Below, in pieces: positions 23,066-34,662 of a stretch of DNA of 64,000 nucleotides (the stretch's first letter is position 1; each line of letters begins with the position of its first letter). The notes under the pieces were generated by a model that was not told the DNA's origin, searched no databases, and saw nothing but the letters and a program-made list of their open reading frames with translations. Source of the stretch: Anisus vortex. Lineage: Eukaryota > Mollusca > Gastropoda > Planorbidae. The position numbers were made by a program, and so were the translations under genes. The DNA is taken from the NCBI GenBank assembly GCA_949126835.1, contig OX421509.1, positions 10,126,920 through 10,190,919 on the forward strand. Reading direction: 5' to 3'.

Positions 23066-23489
23066 AAAGGAAAAGTATATTTATGGTTTTGGAGGTGGTA
23101 GAAACATCTTTGACTGGTTATAAGTCCATGACCTAAATTGGGTTGGAAATTCCAACTAAGATTTGGTTATTTTTAATAGAGGAGTTGAATGACTGAATGT
23201 AGTGGAAGTAAATTAAATTGTAACGATCTTTGCTTGTAAATAAACGTCTGAATTTTTACAAATACTGTGTTGTACTGAATCAACGGAACGTGAGTTAAAA
23301 ATATAAATTTGTGAGCAGTTGACCAACCTCTTTCAGCCTTGAGACAACGCAGCCGTCCCAGCGCAATCTGTGTATCCACTGCAGCAGCTGTAGCTGTGAC
23401 AAAGTTGATCTTTCAGTCAGCTTTCACCATGTTACTTTTCCCAGGCATAGTAAGTGATTTTGTGGCCAGCGCAATGGGCAGTCGCCTTG

Positions 23490-24060
23490 CTTACTTTACA
23501 ACAAAATACTAGCGTATGACGTAATGTCTATCAAATCATGCATTTTTTCATTATAGATGTTTGCATTATTCTTATAAGTAAAAGTAACCAAATGTTTTAA
23601 TTATTTAATGGATTCACGTCGCTATTTAGAGCATCTTTTGATAGGTGACTTTATACAGTCTATAAATTAAATGATACGAATTATAAACGACAAGTTATAA
23701 ATGATTACTTTTAAATACCAAAAGCTTGACAGCAACAAATTGTATGCATGTGCCAGTATCAAGGCGACCGGACACAATATAAAATAACAAAAACTAAATA
23801 CCGAAAGAAACATTATCTACACTTTTATTGACAAGACCAAAAATTAAATGCCGAAAAAAATCGTTCTCACTTTAGTTTTTATTGTATTGAAATATTATTT
23901 TCAAAGTTTTATTTTGTTATTAACCCTTTTATTGTTTGGTATTTGTGTTTCTTTTTTTTTCTTTTAGATCGTATAATATTATTGTTAATTTAATATTATT
24001 AATAACAAGTCAACACAACTGTTTGCTACTTTTTGATACCAGAAGCTTGACAGCAACAAT
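23490..24060 (+). repeat. Dispersed repeat U, copy 1
   Basis: About 550 bp matching the reverse complement of 59825-60375. Shared blocks include 'aaaatactagcgtat', 'taaccaaatgttttaattat', 'gatacgaattataa' and 'aacaagtcaacacaactgtt'. A partial tandem echo lies at 24355-24420. No coding frame; class unknown. Confidence 0.7.
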
Positions 24061-24073
24061 CATTATGCATATG

Positions 24074-24318
24074 CAGTGGCGAAGCCACAGGGGGGGAGGG
24101 GGGCCTGAAGGGAGCTAAGCCCCCCCCCCCCTGGAATTAAAAAAAAGAATATTTTTTCAACAGTTTTTTTTTTAATAAGTACTAAATTCACTAAAAATTT
24201 GGTAAATGTTTGTTACGCGAAAGTTTAGCCCCCCCCCCCCGGTATTTGGTAAATATTATTATTTGTCACGCGAAAGTTCATCCCCCCCCCCTTGAAAAAA
24301 ATTCTGGCTTCTCCCCTG
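24074..24318. mobile_element. hAT MITE (CAGTGGCGAAGCCA)
   Basis: Ends CAGTGGCGAAGCCAC and, inverted, CAGGGGAGAAGCCAG, with C-runs just inside. Imperfect 8-bp duplications tgcatatg/tgcataat flank it. Same family as 30977-31228. Confidence 0.65.
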
Positions 24319-24889
24319 TGCATAATTATGCCAGGGTCAGAGTGACCAGACACAATTAAAAGGAACAAAAACTAAATACCGAAAAGAAACGTTCTCACTC
24401 CAGTTTTTATTGCAATTGTCTTTTTTCTTTCTCTCATAACAAAACACATTGTAGTCATTCGTTTCTCCTTCATTTTGACGGGCATTACCACTAGTATATT
24501 TATAAGATATATTGATGCGGCCTTTAGTAATACATGTCTTATTTCTATAAAGGCTCGCTACTTTATAAAAGAATAGTGGTGTACTCTATATTCCAACTGC
24601 TATGAAGTCAATACAAATTATTGTGTTGTATTACGCTATGCTTGATCGGCCCATCTATTACATCTCACAGTTACAGCCAGACCGTAGCGTCTTTTTTTAA
24701 TCAATACATAGATATGTATCAACACTTCTTCAGCAATAACATTCTCTTAACATGGCCACATGTACTTTAATCTGTCACTATACATAATATTATAGTCTCA
24801 AATAAATGTGATTTTTTTTTACTTTTTGACTACTCTATATTACTAATTCTTTGTAGAATCTGTAGGCCTATATTTATTAATTCACCAAT

Positions 24890-25630
24890 AGTTACATCAC
24901 TAAACCTAGAAACACCAGAGAAACGAAGGGCAAGGAGAAAAATTGTAATAATACACAAGGCATTAATTTATAACTTAAGGCCTTTCTTAACCGGGCCGAA
25001 CCTGAGATCGGCGATGTAGTTTGCAAACCATAGTCACATGTACGAATACAAACCCTGAACCTTTCTGTGAGATCGCAGATCGGGGTTTGCTATCTTAACA
25101 AGGCCGATCCTACATTTGAAGTACTTCTCTCGAAACGTAAACAAATATGGCGATGTCTTCCACGAAGTGACAGAACATGATAGAACTTGGATCTTTTCTT
25201 ATTCTCAACGAAGAATTTGAAGATGAAGCAACAAGGCGTAAAGTAATGAATGCACTGATCTCATCATCGTTTAAGTACAGTTCCGCCATGTTGATTACCG
25301 CAACTATGCAGTCTCGCCTTTCTGCGCCTTTCTGCTCAAAAGAGTGCCATGTTCAGCCTAGGTTTGTTCAACACGACGTGCAAACCTACAACCATGGTTC
25401 GCGATCCCTTTCATTCCGAGATCGCCAACCCAAGATCGGCTGGTTAATACGGAGAACGGTTCGGGTAGGATGGTAAGCCTAAACAAACCCGGAAACCCGG
25501 AAAACAAGTAACTTAACATAATTTTAAAACACGAAATAAATTATAAAACTAGAGTCAGACCATGTATGTGCGCAGGAGTCAATATTTTTTTTGATTGAAG
25601 GATCGTCTGTAACACGTAAGATAAGATAGA
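24890..25630 (+). mobile_element. LINE remnant split by a TIR element
   Basis: The left part has 'cactaaacctagaaacacc' and 'aattgtaataatacacaagg'. The right part has 'ggtaagcctaaacaaaccc' through the 'gtaagataagatag' tail. Both match the FPSGIRAWN-family LINE at 21.06-21.5 kb. The middle (about 24979-25457) is a separate insertion. Confidence 0.6.
24979..25457. mobile_element. Possible PIF/Harbinger-like non-autonomous element
   Basis: It interrupts the LINE. Left end GGCCTTTCTTAACCGGGCCGA; the right end, inverted, reads TCTCCGTATTAACCAGCCGA. Both ends share TTAACC and CCGA plus GATCGGCGAT-like subterminal blocks. A 99-codon frame inside (25177-25476) is not recognisable as a transposase. 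The 3-bp target duplication is not clear. Confidence 0.4.
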
Positions 25631-25634
25631 ACAA

Positions 25635-25817
25635 TATCAGTTTTCTGACATCGCGCTGTAAGAGAGCTACAACTATTAATTGTTATAGACAACAATAGAG
25701 TGTCTCTTGCAAAAGAACATTAAATATGTATCACTTGGTGAATGATATTCTATAAAGACTTGTTTCATAAGGCTTCCAGTTCACTTTGCATCTTTCTATG
25801 TTAGAAGAGCTTCAAGA
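25635..25817 (+). promoter_or_regulatory. Probable promoter/5' UTR region of lectin gene 2
   Basis: Conserved with the segment upstream of gene 1: 'acaactattaattgttatag', 'agaacattaaatatgtatca' and 'ctataaagacttgtttc'. Confidence 0.4.
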
Positions 25818-25884
25818 ATGTCTAAAATGTTCAACGTCAAGAGTATTACAAACTACTTCATTTGGAGTTTGTTACATTGTCTGG
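25818..25884 (+). CDS. Gene 2 exon 1 (signal peptide)
   Basis: 67 nt, starts MSKMFNVKS, donor CTGG|GTCAGT. Same length and phase as gene 1 exon 1. Confidence 0.75.
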
Positions 25885-28800
25885 GTCAGTATATTTATTT
25901 TAAATATCCAGATATAAAATACACAGTGGATTTTTTGAATTACTTACTTTCTTCAGCCCGTCGTGTCTTAGTCTAGAATAGCGGTTCCAAACCTTTGGGT
26001 CGAGAACCCTTTGGGGGTCAAACGACTATTTTACGGGGGTAGCCTAAGACCACTGGAAAACACATATTTTCGATGGTCTTAGGAACCGAGACATCGCTCA
26101 TCTATCCGTATCCATGCTGGCCGGCACACATGCAGATACATCCATTTACGAGTGCCCGGCGTGATGACAACATCGCGTCAACACCATAACATACTAACCG
26201 CACAAATACAGGTGTATGTCACAGGGTTGGTGCCATATTGCATGTATGCAGACTAGTCACACATGTGTAGAGAGTTGCTGTGTTAAAAGCAGCAGTATTG
26301 ACGGCAAAACAACACTTCATGAATATATTGGAGATTAATGTAGATGCTTTTCGGTCTGGATTTCTCAAGTTTAGTACTCAATGAGTCAACAAAAGGCTAT
26401 CGGAACTTTCTGTATGATTCAATGGCAAATATTATCAGCGAAGCCGTTGCCACAAGAAATACAAGAAGTAATGAAAAGCGCCCATTAGTTGTGTCAATTT
26501 TGTCAAGACAAGCATTTGAAACAGTCGACTGTTTTTGCAATTGAGCAACGAGCTGGTTGCGCCGAAAGATGCTCTGGTGACTTATAATGAAGTGCGATGG
26601 TTGTCGAAAGGAATAGTTTTAAAACTTCTTTTTGAGCATCTGGCGAACTCAAAAGTTTTTTAATTATAAAGCAAGACCAAAGATCGAAACACTTTTCGGC
26701 GATACAAGTGACATGCAGAACAAAAATTGACTAGGTTGACATTTTTGGAATTGATTGATCTAAATGTATAACTACAAGGACCAAATGTAACATGCCTTAA
26801 TTTGTCAGAAAAGATCCGATTATTTGAAATGCAAACGCAGCTTTATCGTATAAAATTGGATGAAAATAAAATGTACAAGCTGTCTACCTTAACTCCTTTC
26901 TAAAAAAAAACAACTAACAACAAGACATTGAACCACACAAAATAATAACTTCTGTGAAAGAACACTGTCACTTTCTTGCAGACCAATTTATAGTACTTTT
27001 CAAATTTACATGACCCCTAGTTCGGACTTGACATAAGCTTAATCACAGTCAAAGTTGAAGATGTTCCTGAGACAACACAAGAGTAATTCATTGAACTTAC
27101 TCATAACGATGCAGCAATAGCTGATTTATCTAACAATGTCAACTACAAAATTCTGGATCAAGTGTTTCCAGTCATACACAATTTTTACTATGTGTTGCAC
27201 CTTCTTTTTTCATTTCCAATCAATATTTTTTTCTGAAATAGGGTTTATAGCTTGTTGGATATCAAGTCTGATCACAGAAGTAGATTTCCTGTGGAAGACG
27301 ATCTTCGTTGTGCTCTTGTAAAGACTACCATGAGAACTTCTAATCTTGTGATGTACAGATGTTTGTGCTGTAATTAGAAATATATATTTCTCACATTTTT
27401 TTAAATAATATTTTTGTAACTTTTATTATGTTTTTATGATGTTCTTATTACATGCCTCACTAAAAAATTCATTGAATTTTTTGGTTAAGTTTTATCTAAA
27501 ATTCCTTGTTGCAATTAGCACAAATTTTTATCCAGAAAATTTAAATAAATAAAAAAGTATTAGCGTTTTCCATTGAAGTTAAAAAAAAACTACTAATTAA
27601 AAAAAAAAACAAGATGGCTACCGTTTCCATGACAATTTTGTTATCTCACTTTTAAGAGTTTAGTCATTAGTACCATATATGGTCTAAATATTATATATAT
27701 TGGCTAAGAAAAAAACAAAAACCTTCCTCTCGCTCCTCCGCCCTTAAAACTATATTGACTTTTTGCACATTTTCACTAAATATAGACGTCATTGACAGAC
27801 ATATTTAAACATCATTAAAACTTGTTTTTACTAACGCTGTTTATATTCTCAATGTGTATACACTTTTTTTTTAAAGCTGTCATAGCTGAAGCGAAAGTGT
27901 ATTCATCAGTATTCTATAAAGTGAAAGAACCCAATAATGTAATGCTCAACATTTCAACATCTGACCAAGCAAGAAGCGTCACTGAATGCGCCATCAAGTG
28001 TCGCACTGAAAACTGTATCTGCTATTCATTCAACAAACAGCTACAGCGTTGTGACATGGGTCTGTATTCATACCCGTTTATCGTAATTGATTCGTTACAC
28101 TTCGTCATGCTTAATGTTACAATTATGTATTATACTCTACCGCTAGCTCAGGATTAAAATACATATTTTACTCTAGTTCTTAACTCCCCCCCCCCCCCCC
28201 CCCCATTAATCTGTCTACAGCTACATGTTTAGCCTCCCATGAGTCATAAACGCACCCTCCCCCCACAAACCCCTCAATTATTCTCGCCAAAAATCGCTGC
28301 CTAGATCAGTTCTTCCTCGGACACGGGGCTACGTCTATTAACACGTACGTAATAGCAGCCCGGCAAAACCAAACAGGGTTGAAGCACCTGCGCGGTCTAC
28401 CAGCGCCCCTCCTCCTTCCCCTCACTTTGCCCCTACGGTAGAGCGTTCAACTGGTGTACGGAAGGTTCTGGATTCGAATCGTGGTGAAGGCTAGAATTTT
28501 TTTTCCCGGGACACGAGGGTGTTCCTGAATTCTATCCAACTCTGATGGGTTTTTTACATTAGCTGGGGTAAAGTAAAGGCGGCTTGACACTGTGCTGACC
28601 ACAGATTTCCCTTGTGTGTCGTGGCCACAGAATCTGGTGAACGATGCTTCACCGGCCCTATGGATCAATTTGATCCGACGGGTAATTTTCCTTACGTGCT
28701 TTATGTAGGCCAGTGGCCTTTTTAAATTTGTTTCGTCGGTGTGAATGTATGTTTTTTGTTTTGCTGCCCCCCCCCCCTTTTTATGTTTAGAGTGAACTCC

Positions 28801-31800
28801 CCGTTTTTCGAATGCGTCGTCCAGTTGTCTGGTTTGAGTGCCATTGAAATGGCGAGACAGCAGTGTTTGATTTTAAAGTATAACTTGCAGCACTAGTTGC
28901 ACTAGTGGCTGGTTGGGTTTTGGTTTTCGGTTTTATTCTTGAATAAATAAACAAATGCTACCCTTCTCACATTCCTGAGTTTGTTCAGTGAGTTCTACCA
29001 CACGAACTTACATTTACTTACTAACGTTCTAGGAAATTGTAAAGCAACCAATACAAGTACAGGAACAAGTGACGAACTTTATGTAACTTGCGATACACAA
29101 GCTGGATTTAGACTTTTAACCAGTGACTCAGTTACAGCATGTGTGTGGGAGTCTGCCAACCAAGTTGACTACACTACTGCAAGGGATGACTGCCGAGGTT
29201 GGTCAAAAACAACATTAAGCCTATTGATTTAATACACCATTAATTTCATAACCAGTAATATTTTTTGAAATTGAAAATGTACTTTTCAACATCATTAGTA
29301 TTGTTCCTTGTTTTCTACTCACTTTTATATACTGAATTAAAAATATGTGTAAATATCGCATAGGGCGCCTGGGGACGGTGGTATCATTTCGCGCCTATAT
29401 TTTTAGAATTCTGATTTATTAGTAAGCTAAAGTTAAAAAGATATGGTAGCCGTGCGGCAGCGCGTTCGATTGGCGAACCAATGGTCCTGGGTTCGCCTCC
29501 AAGTCGAGGCTAGGATTTTTTTTCCCCAGGATTTAAGGGTGTCCCAGCCCTGATGGAGATCTGACCGTAGTTGGGGTAAAGTAAAGGCGGTTGTGCATAG
29601 TGCTGAGCACACAATCACCTAGTATGCCGTGGCCACGGAAACTGGTGAACCGGTACTACGGGTCAATTTGGTCCGAATGGTACTTTACTTTTTTTTTACT
29701 TAAGAAACTGTCCCTTTAGCGCATATTCACAATTTGGAGCCCTTGGCGACATCATACGCCCCCATCCTACTCTCGCTATTGTCGCAATTGTCCCTTTATC
29801 TATTTTATAAAAATCATTGAACATTTGTACTCAGTGCCACAAGATGAGGGGGGTGCTATAGAGGGCCAAGTATCTTATCAAATATTGAAGATGTAAACTG
29901 GTGCATTATGTTTTTATTTTGTTGATCTCCCAATACTAATGAAAGAAATAATTTACACAATAATTGTATACGGACAAAGTGTGCCTGCAGGCAATCTAGA
30001 TGTCTTATAACTATATAATATAATTTACGAACGTCTTACTTAAATTTAAGATTACTTTTCCCTGTGCTAAACCACCTATCTTTAAAAAATAATGGTTAGA
30101 CACTACTGAATAAATTAGTTAGTGCAAATAGATGTAGAGGAAATTAGTTAGCCGCCATTTTTGTTTCTCCATCACTGATCAATATAATTAAGCAAGTATT
30201 AGTTCAATTTAAATTTGGAAAACAAATGAATAATTAGAATAAATGTGTGCGAAAAAAAAATGAACAAATAATGAGTAAAAATAGACAGAAGGATGCTAAA
30301 GACTATTCAACCCCTTTCTATGAGTTTGTTCAAGTGTTGTCTTACATTATTGTCACTTGTTTGGCCTTAATTTTGTTGAATAGTTATATTTATATTACAT
30401 CGCTCTCTCTATTTAGCCAGACAGGCTTACCTATATACAATAAAATCTCAGGGAAAAATGATCTTACTACGAAACATCATCGGGAAAAAATTTTGGATAG
30501 GTCTGAATGATATAGAAGTGGAAGGCGTCTACAGGTGGGAGGATGACAACACAATTTGTAATAACACCTATGTGCGTCAGATCTTTGCCACAGGTAAGCA
30601 TATATCATTATTATTGTTTTTGTATGTGTGTGTGTGTTATCAGCACTAGTTCTTGTCAAGTAAACACACATTAGACCTAATGGCACACTCTAATTACCGG
30701 GAGCGATTCCTGGACTTAACTAGGATTCGAACCCGTCACGTTTACAACGTTATCGGACACAGTGCCCGCCTCCATCTTCCAAATGCTGCTTCTGCGAAAA
30801 TATATAAAAAAAAAATTCAGCTCTTTAATAGTATACTTAATGAGTTTTCCAATATTTCTATGAAACAGTTTGCAAAAAAAAAAAACGCCAAGTTAAGCGA
30901 CATTTGCTGGATGGTGCATGAAATACGTTGAACTTTCGAATCATATTAACAATTGGTGACAAGTCCGCACTGAGAACAGGGGCGAGGCCAGAAAGGGGGG
31001 GGGGGCTGAATTTTCATGTGACAATTTTTTTACCAAATATTAAGGAGGAGGGGGGCTGAACTTTTGCGTGACAAACATTGACCAAATGTTTAGCGAAATT
31101 AGTACATATTTTTTGAAAATCTGTTGAAAAATATCTTTTTTAAAAATTCCAAGGCAAGTTGGGGGGTTGGGGGGGGGGGCGCTTAACCCCCCCCGTAGCC
31201 CCCCCCCCCCCCTGTGGCTTCGCCCCTGACTGAGAAAGCTAAATATGACAGTATTTGGCGTCGCGCTACATAAATGACTATGATTATTATTCTGAAATGA
31301 AATAAATGTAATTTACTGAAAATGTTATTGAATGTATATGTTGCTAAACTACAAAATTAAATGCTTTATCTCTAAAAAAAAACAACACTATATTTTTACA
31401 TTTGTGATTTCACTTTATAAACAGGTGCAGGTAGGTATTCAGGAAGTAATTTAAAACAATATAATAATTTTTATCACCAATTTGTTATACTCGCACATAC
31501 ATACACAATTTAAACAAATATGTATATATATATAACTATTGCGTTCTGCACCGCTCCGTGAGAGTGTCATTTTTTGTGTGTACAGAAATGGTTAAGCTTA
31601 TTTAATTAAGCGGAACATAAAAAAATTTTTACCCGAGCTATTCACCCACGAATTTCACTGACATACCTAGTCTTGATGTACTATTACAAGGTCTGGAAAT
31701 AATCTATGTTACCTACCTATACTTACATCCTATATATTATCCCGTAGTCTGTCGGACCGTTGGGGCGCCACAGATGATATGTACATCATCCTCCTCCATC

Positions 31801-32181
31801 CCCACCCCCGTCTCTCGGCCCTTCTCATCGCGTCGCACAGCCTTACTCCCATCCACTCCCTGATGTTTTCCTCACATCGTTTCCACTGTCTTCCTCTCTC
31901 TCTCTCCCTCCTCTGGGGGTGCCATGCATAATAGTTTTTGGCAAGCCCGTTAGTTCTATTTTGTGTTACAATACTTTTTAATGTCTTAAACATCAATGTA
32001 TGTTATTTTTTTATCCAGTATCACACTAATTGTTAAAATATCTATTACAGGTGAGCCGAATAATTTTAACAACACTGAAGACTGTGTTTTTTATGGCCAA
32101 ATAAAGGACAAGCTGAACGACAACCCCTGCGATCTAAGTTACTACTACGTCTGTGAAACAAATTTCTTCAACCTCCTATGA
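25818..32181 (+). CDS. Lectin gene 2: secreted PAN-like + C-type lectin domain protein (5 exons)
   Basis: Model: exons 25818-25884, 27877-28059, 29033-29197, 30417-30593 and 32051-32181, total 723 nt, 240 residues, all introns phase 1. Signal peptide core 'YFIWSLLHCLG'. PAN-like module with 'SVTECAIKC' and 'NCICYSFNK'. CTLD with 'DYTTARDDC', 'KFWIGLNDIEVEGVYRW', 'GEPNN', 'EDCVFYG', 'KLNDNPCD' and 'YYVCE'. All canonical CTLD cysteines and the EPN motif are present and no frame break was seen. It shares intronic hAT, SINE and RTE remnants with gene 1 at matching places, so it is a tandem duplicate. The exon 2 donor is weak (GTCTGT). Sugar binding and secretion are inferred from the family. Confidence 0.87.
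25978..27560 (+). mobile_element. Decayed hAT transposon in gene 2 intron 1
   Basis: Counterpart of 2732-4310. The 5' end 'gcggttccaaacctttggg', then broken frames with 'QILSAKPLPQE', 'ALSYKIG' and other pieces of a SCAND3/ZMYM6-like transposase. The end near 27340-27530 runs in the original orientation, unlike gene 1. Confidence 0.7.
27877..28059 (+). CDS. Gene 2 exon 2 (PAN/apple-like module)
   Basis: 183 nt, acceptor TTTTAAAG|CT, donor ATGG|GTCTGT. Encodes 'AEAKVYSSVFYKVKEP', 'SVTECAIKC', 'NCICYSFNK' and 'RCDMG'. The donor lacks the usual A at +3 and +4. If unspliced, the frame runs on to a stop near 28155. Confidence 0.82.
28060..28425. other. Intron 2 sequence with poly-C run, nothing else recognised
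   Basis: Contains a C-run at about 28185-28204; the rest of this part of the short intron 2 is unassigned. Confidence 0.5.
28430..28690 (+). repeat. SINE family A, upstream of gene 2 exon 3
   Basis: 'gattcgaatcgtggtgaagg' head, 'ggggtaaagtaaaggcggc' body and 'gatccgacgggtaatttt' end. Orthologous in position to 14300-14590 in gene 1. Confidence 0.8.
28691..29000 (+). other. Extra intron 2 segment absent from gene 1
   Basis: About 300 bases with 'gttttattcttgaataaata' (a possible AATAAA-bearing 3' end) between the shared SINE and exon 3. In gene 1 the SINE is almost adjacent to exon 3, so this is probably an insertion. Class unknown. Confidence 0.4.
29033..29197 (+). CDS. Gene 2 exon 3 (CTLD N-terminal part)
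   Basis: 165 nt, acceptor TTCTAG|GA, donor CGAG|GTTGGT. Encodes 'GNCKATNTSTGTSDELY', 'CDTQAGFRLL' and 'CVWESANQVDYTTARDDC'. Confidence 0.86.
29440..29700 (+). repeat. SINE family A in gene 2 intron 3 (absent from gene 1)
   Basis: Head 'gtgcggcagcgcgttcg', B box 'gggttcgcctccaag', body 'ggggtaaagtaaaggcgg' and 'tatgccgtggccacgg'. The flanking intron sequence matches gene 1 intron 3 without the SINE, so it inserted after the duplication. Confidence 0.8.
30417..30593 (+). CDS. Gene 2 exon 4 (CTLD core)
   Basis: 177 nt, acceptor ATTTAG|CC, donor ACAG|GTAAGC. Encodes 'ARQAYLYTIKSQGKMILL', 'KFWIGLNDIEVEGVYRW' and 'EDDNTICNNTYVRQIF'. Confidence 0.87.
30650..30790 (-). repeat. tRNA-derived SINE head fragment
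   Basis: On the minus strand, 'gacgggttcgaatcc' (B box) follows 'ggcactgtgtccgataac'. Only the head region is clear. Confidence 0.4.
30969..31236. mobile_element. hAT MITE with 8-bp target duplication
   Basis: ACTGAGAA at 30969-30976 and 31229-31236. The ends CAGGGGCGAGGCCA and, inverted, CAGGGGCGAAGCCA bound G/C runs and an AT-rich centre. 252 bp (30977-31228), no coding. Same family as 24074-24318. Confidence 0.85.
31730..31960 (-). mobile_element. RTE-like LINE fragment in gene 2 intron 4
   Basis: Minus-strand frame: 'RGRQWKRCEENIREWMG' and 'YISSVAPQRSDRLRD', the usual end of RTE-type proteins. The same fragment sits in gene 1 intron 4 (19480-19640). Confidence 0.7.
32051..32181 (+). CDS. 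Gene 2 exon 5 (CTLD C-terminus, EPN motif)
   Basis: 131 nt, acceptor TTACAG|GT, stop TGA 32179-32181. Encodes 'GEPNNFNNTEDCVFYG', 'KDKLNDNPCDLSYYYVCE' and 'TNFFNLL'. Confidence 0.87.
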
Positions 32182-32197
32182 ACAGTGAAATTGAAAG

Positions 32198-32203
32198 AAT
32201 AAA
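32198..32203 (+). promoter_or_regulatory. Gene 2 polyadenylation signal AATAAA
   Basis: AATAAA 17 bases after the stop, in 'ttgaaagaataaaacac'. Conserved after gene 1, where a LINE insertion moved it away from the stop. Confidence 0.65.
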
Positions 32204-32339
32204 ACACTTAAATTTATATATATAAGTGCTCAATAGTTTCGCCTTTTACTGTATATGTAATGTCACGTGATGTGTGTTTTAAACAGTACACACGATATAC
32301 ACAGAAAGCACAAGTACACATAATACCAATATATTACTG

Positions 32340-32600
32340 ACAAAGGGGCGAGGTAGCGCGTTCGGCTGGTGAACCGAAGGTCCCGGATTCGAATCCTGGT
32401 GCAGGATATGATTTTTTTCCCGGGTCTTGAGGGTGTCCCTGAGTCTACCCAGCCATAATAGATAGATACCTGACCTTAGTAAAGGCGGCTGTGCATACTG
32501 GTGGCCACACAATCACTTAGTATGCCGTGGCCACAGAAACTGGTGAACGCTGCTCCACCGGACCTATGGATCGATTCGGTCCGACGGGTACTTTACTTTC
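32340..32600 (+). repeat. SINE family A downstream of gene 2
   Basis: 'ggcgaggtagcgcgttcggc', B box 'ggattcgaatcctgg', body 'tatgccgtggccacag' and 'gacgggtactttactt'. Confidence 0.85.
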
Positions 32601-33024
32601 CATAAATGGCAACCCATTTTGTATGGTTCAGTGCCATTCACTGATATTTATAAAATTAAAAAAATAGGGAACGGAGACGGTCAGGATTTAGATGCATAAC
32701 CGGATCTCGCACTCTGAGGAATTTTTCTTTAATTATCTTTCCTTATCGTAAATAGAAACGTAGTGAAAGGCACACAAGAAGTATAGATATCTAGTTCCTA
32801 AAGTAACAGTGCCCTGTCACAGACCGCGGTTTGAGTCAATATATATATATTAATACATTTAGTTAATAACAATATTTAAAGACCAACTGAAGAGGTTTTT
32901 CTTAAACTGATGAGATTTGGAATAGCCTCATACGGAAGTGACGTTTGAGAAGGGAAATAAATAAACAAAAACGACGCTCTAAATCAATATTTAACCAAAT
33001 CTCGTAGCCATTTGAGTTGTTTAA

Positions 33025-33595
33025 TTGACAAGTCTTAATTAGGCTTGACCTTTAGAAATGGAAGAGGTCACGTGCTTCCGGTTCTATTTTTAAATTAATA
33101 AACAAAACAAGCATGCTTTTGCTGGTGTTTGTACAATTGATTTCAACATCGATGGCCCGTTCCAGTTTTTTAGAATTATACAAAGGATACAAGATTAGTT
33201 ATGAGGATTCCGTTTTCAACATCAAAAGTGAGTAGGCGATAATTAATACTCAAGTGTTAGTCGCGTAAGGTTAAATATAACTTCGTTTACAAAATAAATT
33301 AGTCAAGAGTTGCGTTTCTTAAAAACTATGCGTAGATTCATAAAAACAAATAACGAAAATTATTTTCCATTAAGCAATATGTTTGATATTATAAAAAGAA
33401 AAAAAAAATCATTTCTGACTTTTACAATCCATGGTTTTCTTTTGGCAACAGTTTTTGGAAATGAAATAAAATGTAATCTTCATTAGCTTTTAGTACAATC
33501 AGTAACACGTTTTTTTTTAATAAAATGATCGAATAAGACCGGAAATGTCTTTCGTTGCGACCTTTTATGCATGCATATTTGTTAAGACTTGTCAA
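33025..33595 (+). mobile_element. TIR element 'GACAAGTCTTAA', copy 2
   Basis: TTGACAAGTCTTAA start and TTAAGACTTGTCAA end, with the same interior as 10910-11498 ('agcatgcttttgctggtgtt', 'actcaagtgttagtcgcgt'). Confidence 0.65.
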
Positions 33596-33599
33596 TTTC

Positions 33600-33935
33600 C
33601 GGCAACATAGAAAATTGACGACCGAAAAAAAGATTTCGACAATGAAAAATGAATATTGTCACGTGCTTTGAATTTTTTACCGGTTCTTTTTTGTAACAAT
33701 GTCCAATTAGTCTCATATTGTGAGTTAAAGTGTAAATGTTTATACTGAGATACAAAGAGCTTCTGTGGTCTGAATATACGACTCTTGTATATTGTATTTT
33801 TTAAACAAACAACCATAAAGAACAACTTCAAAGCAACTTTGTTTAGGGTTAGCACAACTTTGACGTAAATGAAATGTTGTTATTAAACGTTTTGTATGCG
33901 TGATGTGGAAACACTATTTCTTATCATATACATTA
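33600..33935. other. No gene recognised
   Basis: An 87-codon minus-strand frame here has no family features; the sequence is otherwise unassigned. Confidence 0.5.
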
Positions 33936-33944
33936 CAGAAGCTC

Positions 33945-34320
33945 AATCTATAAAGAAGATTTTTGCGTCCTACGCTCATCCGTGGTCCGAGTCTAGTCTT
34001 GCATTTTTATTGATGTTTTAAATGATGTTAAGTTACTGGTTTTCCTGGTTTTCCTGGTTTGTTCAGGCAACCCATTCCATGCCCGAATGCCACTCGGGAA
34101 GAAAGAGTACTTGTATGTATATGTTCTCGCATAAGGGATAAGGAAAGTGTTTTTGTCTTTATGTTTATCTAAGCTTTGCAACAGGTTTTCATTGTGTTGT
34201 TTTTCTAAATTAAAGTTTAATTCCGTATGTATTATTACTACTTTATTCTTTGCCCTTCTGTCCTCTAGTCTTTTATTAGCGTACATCAAGAGAATACTAG
34301 ACGCCCAGTCCAATACAACA
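33945..34320 (-). mobile_element. LINE 3' remnant (FPSGIRAWN family)
   Basis: Minus-strand frame of 106 residues: 'RLEDRRAKNKVVIIHTELN', 'YKYSFFPSGIRAWNGLPEQT' and 'NLTSFKTSIKMQD'. The tail 'catccgtggtccgagtc' follows. The best-preserved protein end of this family in the window. Confidence 0.8.
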
Positions 34321-34571
34321 TAGGGAAAGTAAGTTTGAATAATTTATGACAGCGCAATTGTTGTTTTATATAAATGACATGTGTTTATCATAAAAACATT
34401 TGTCAATAATAAACTTTGAATGTTTTTAAAAGTACATTAAAAATTATATCAATTATTAACTACTATTCAAAAGACTATTTTAAAAGTCTAAACAAGAAAC
34501 AAGAAAAAATAACGTTTATTGTATTATTTTAAAAATGAAAATAAAAAACTAAATTAAAATTGTGTCGTATA

Positions 34572-34662
34572 GAAAAAAATGTAACATGTAGATATGGCCT
34601 TCCGCGTGCCATTGAAAATCGACCTGCCAGCCAAGTCGTAGGTTGCCAACCCTTGATATAGA
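34572..34662 (-). repeat. hAT MITE end
   Basis: Inverted end 'aagggttggcaacctacg' with 'gccattgaaaatcg' inside, of the GGTCGGCAACCT family. Sequence 34663-34970 is unassigned. Confidence 0.45.
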
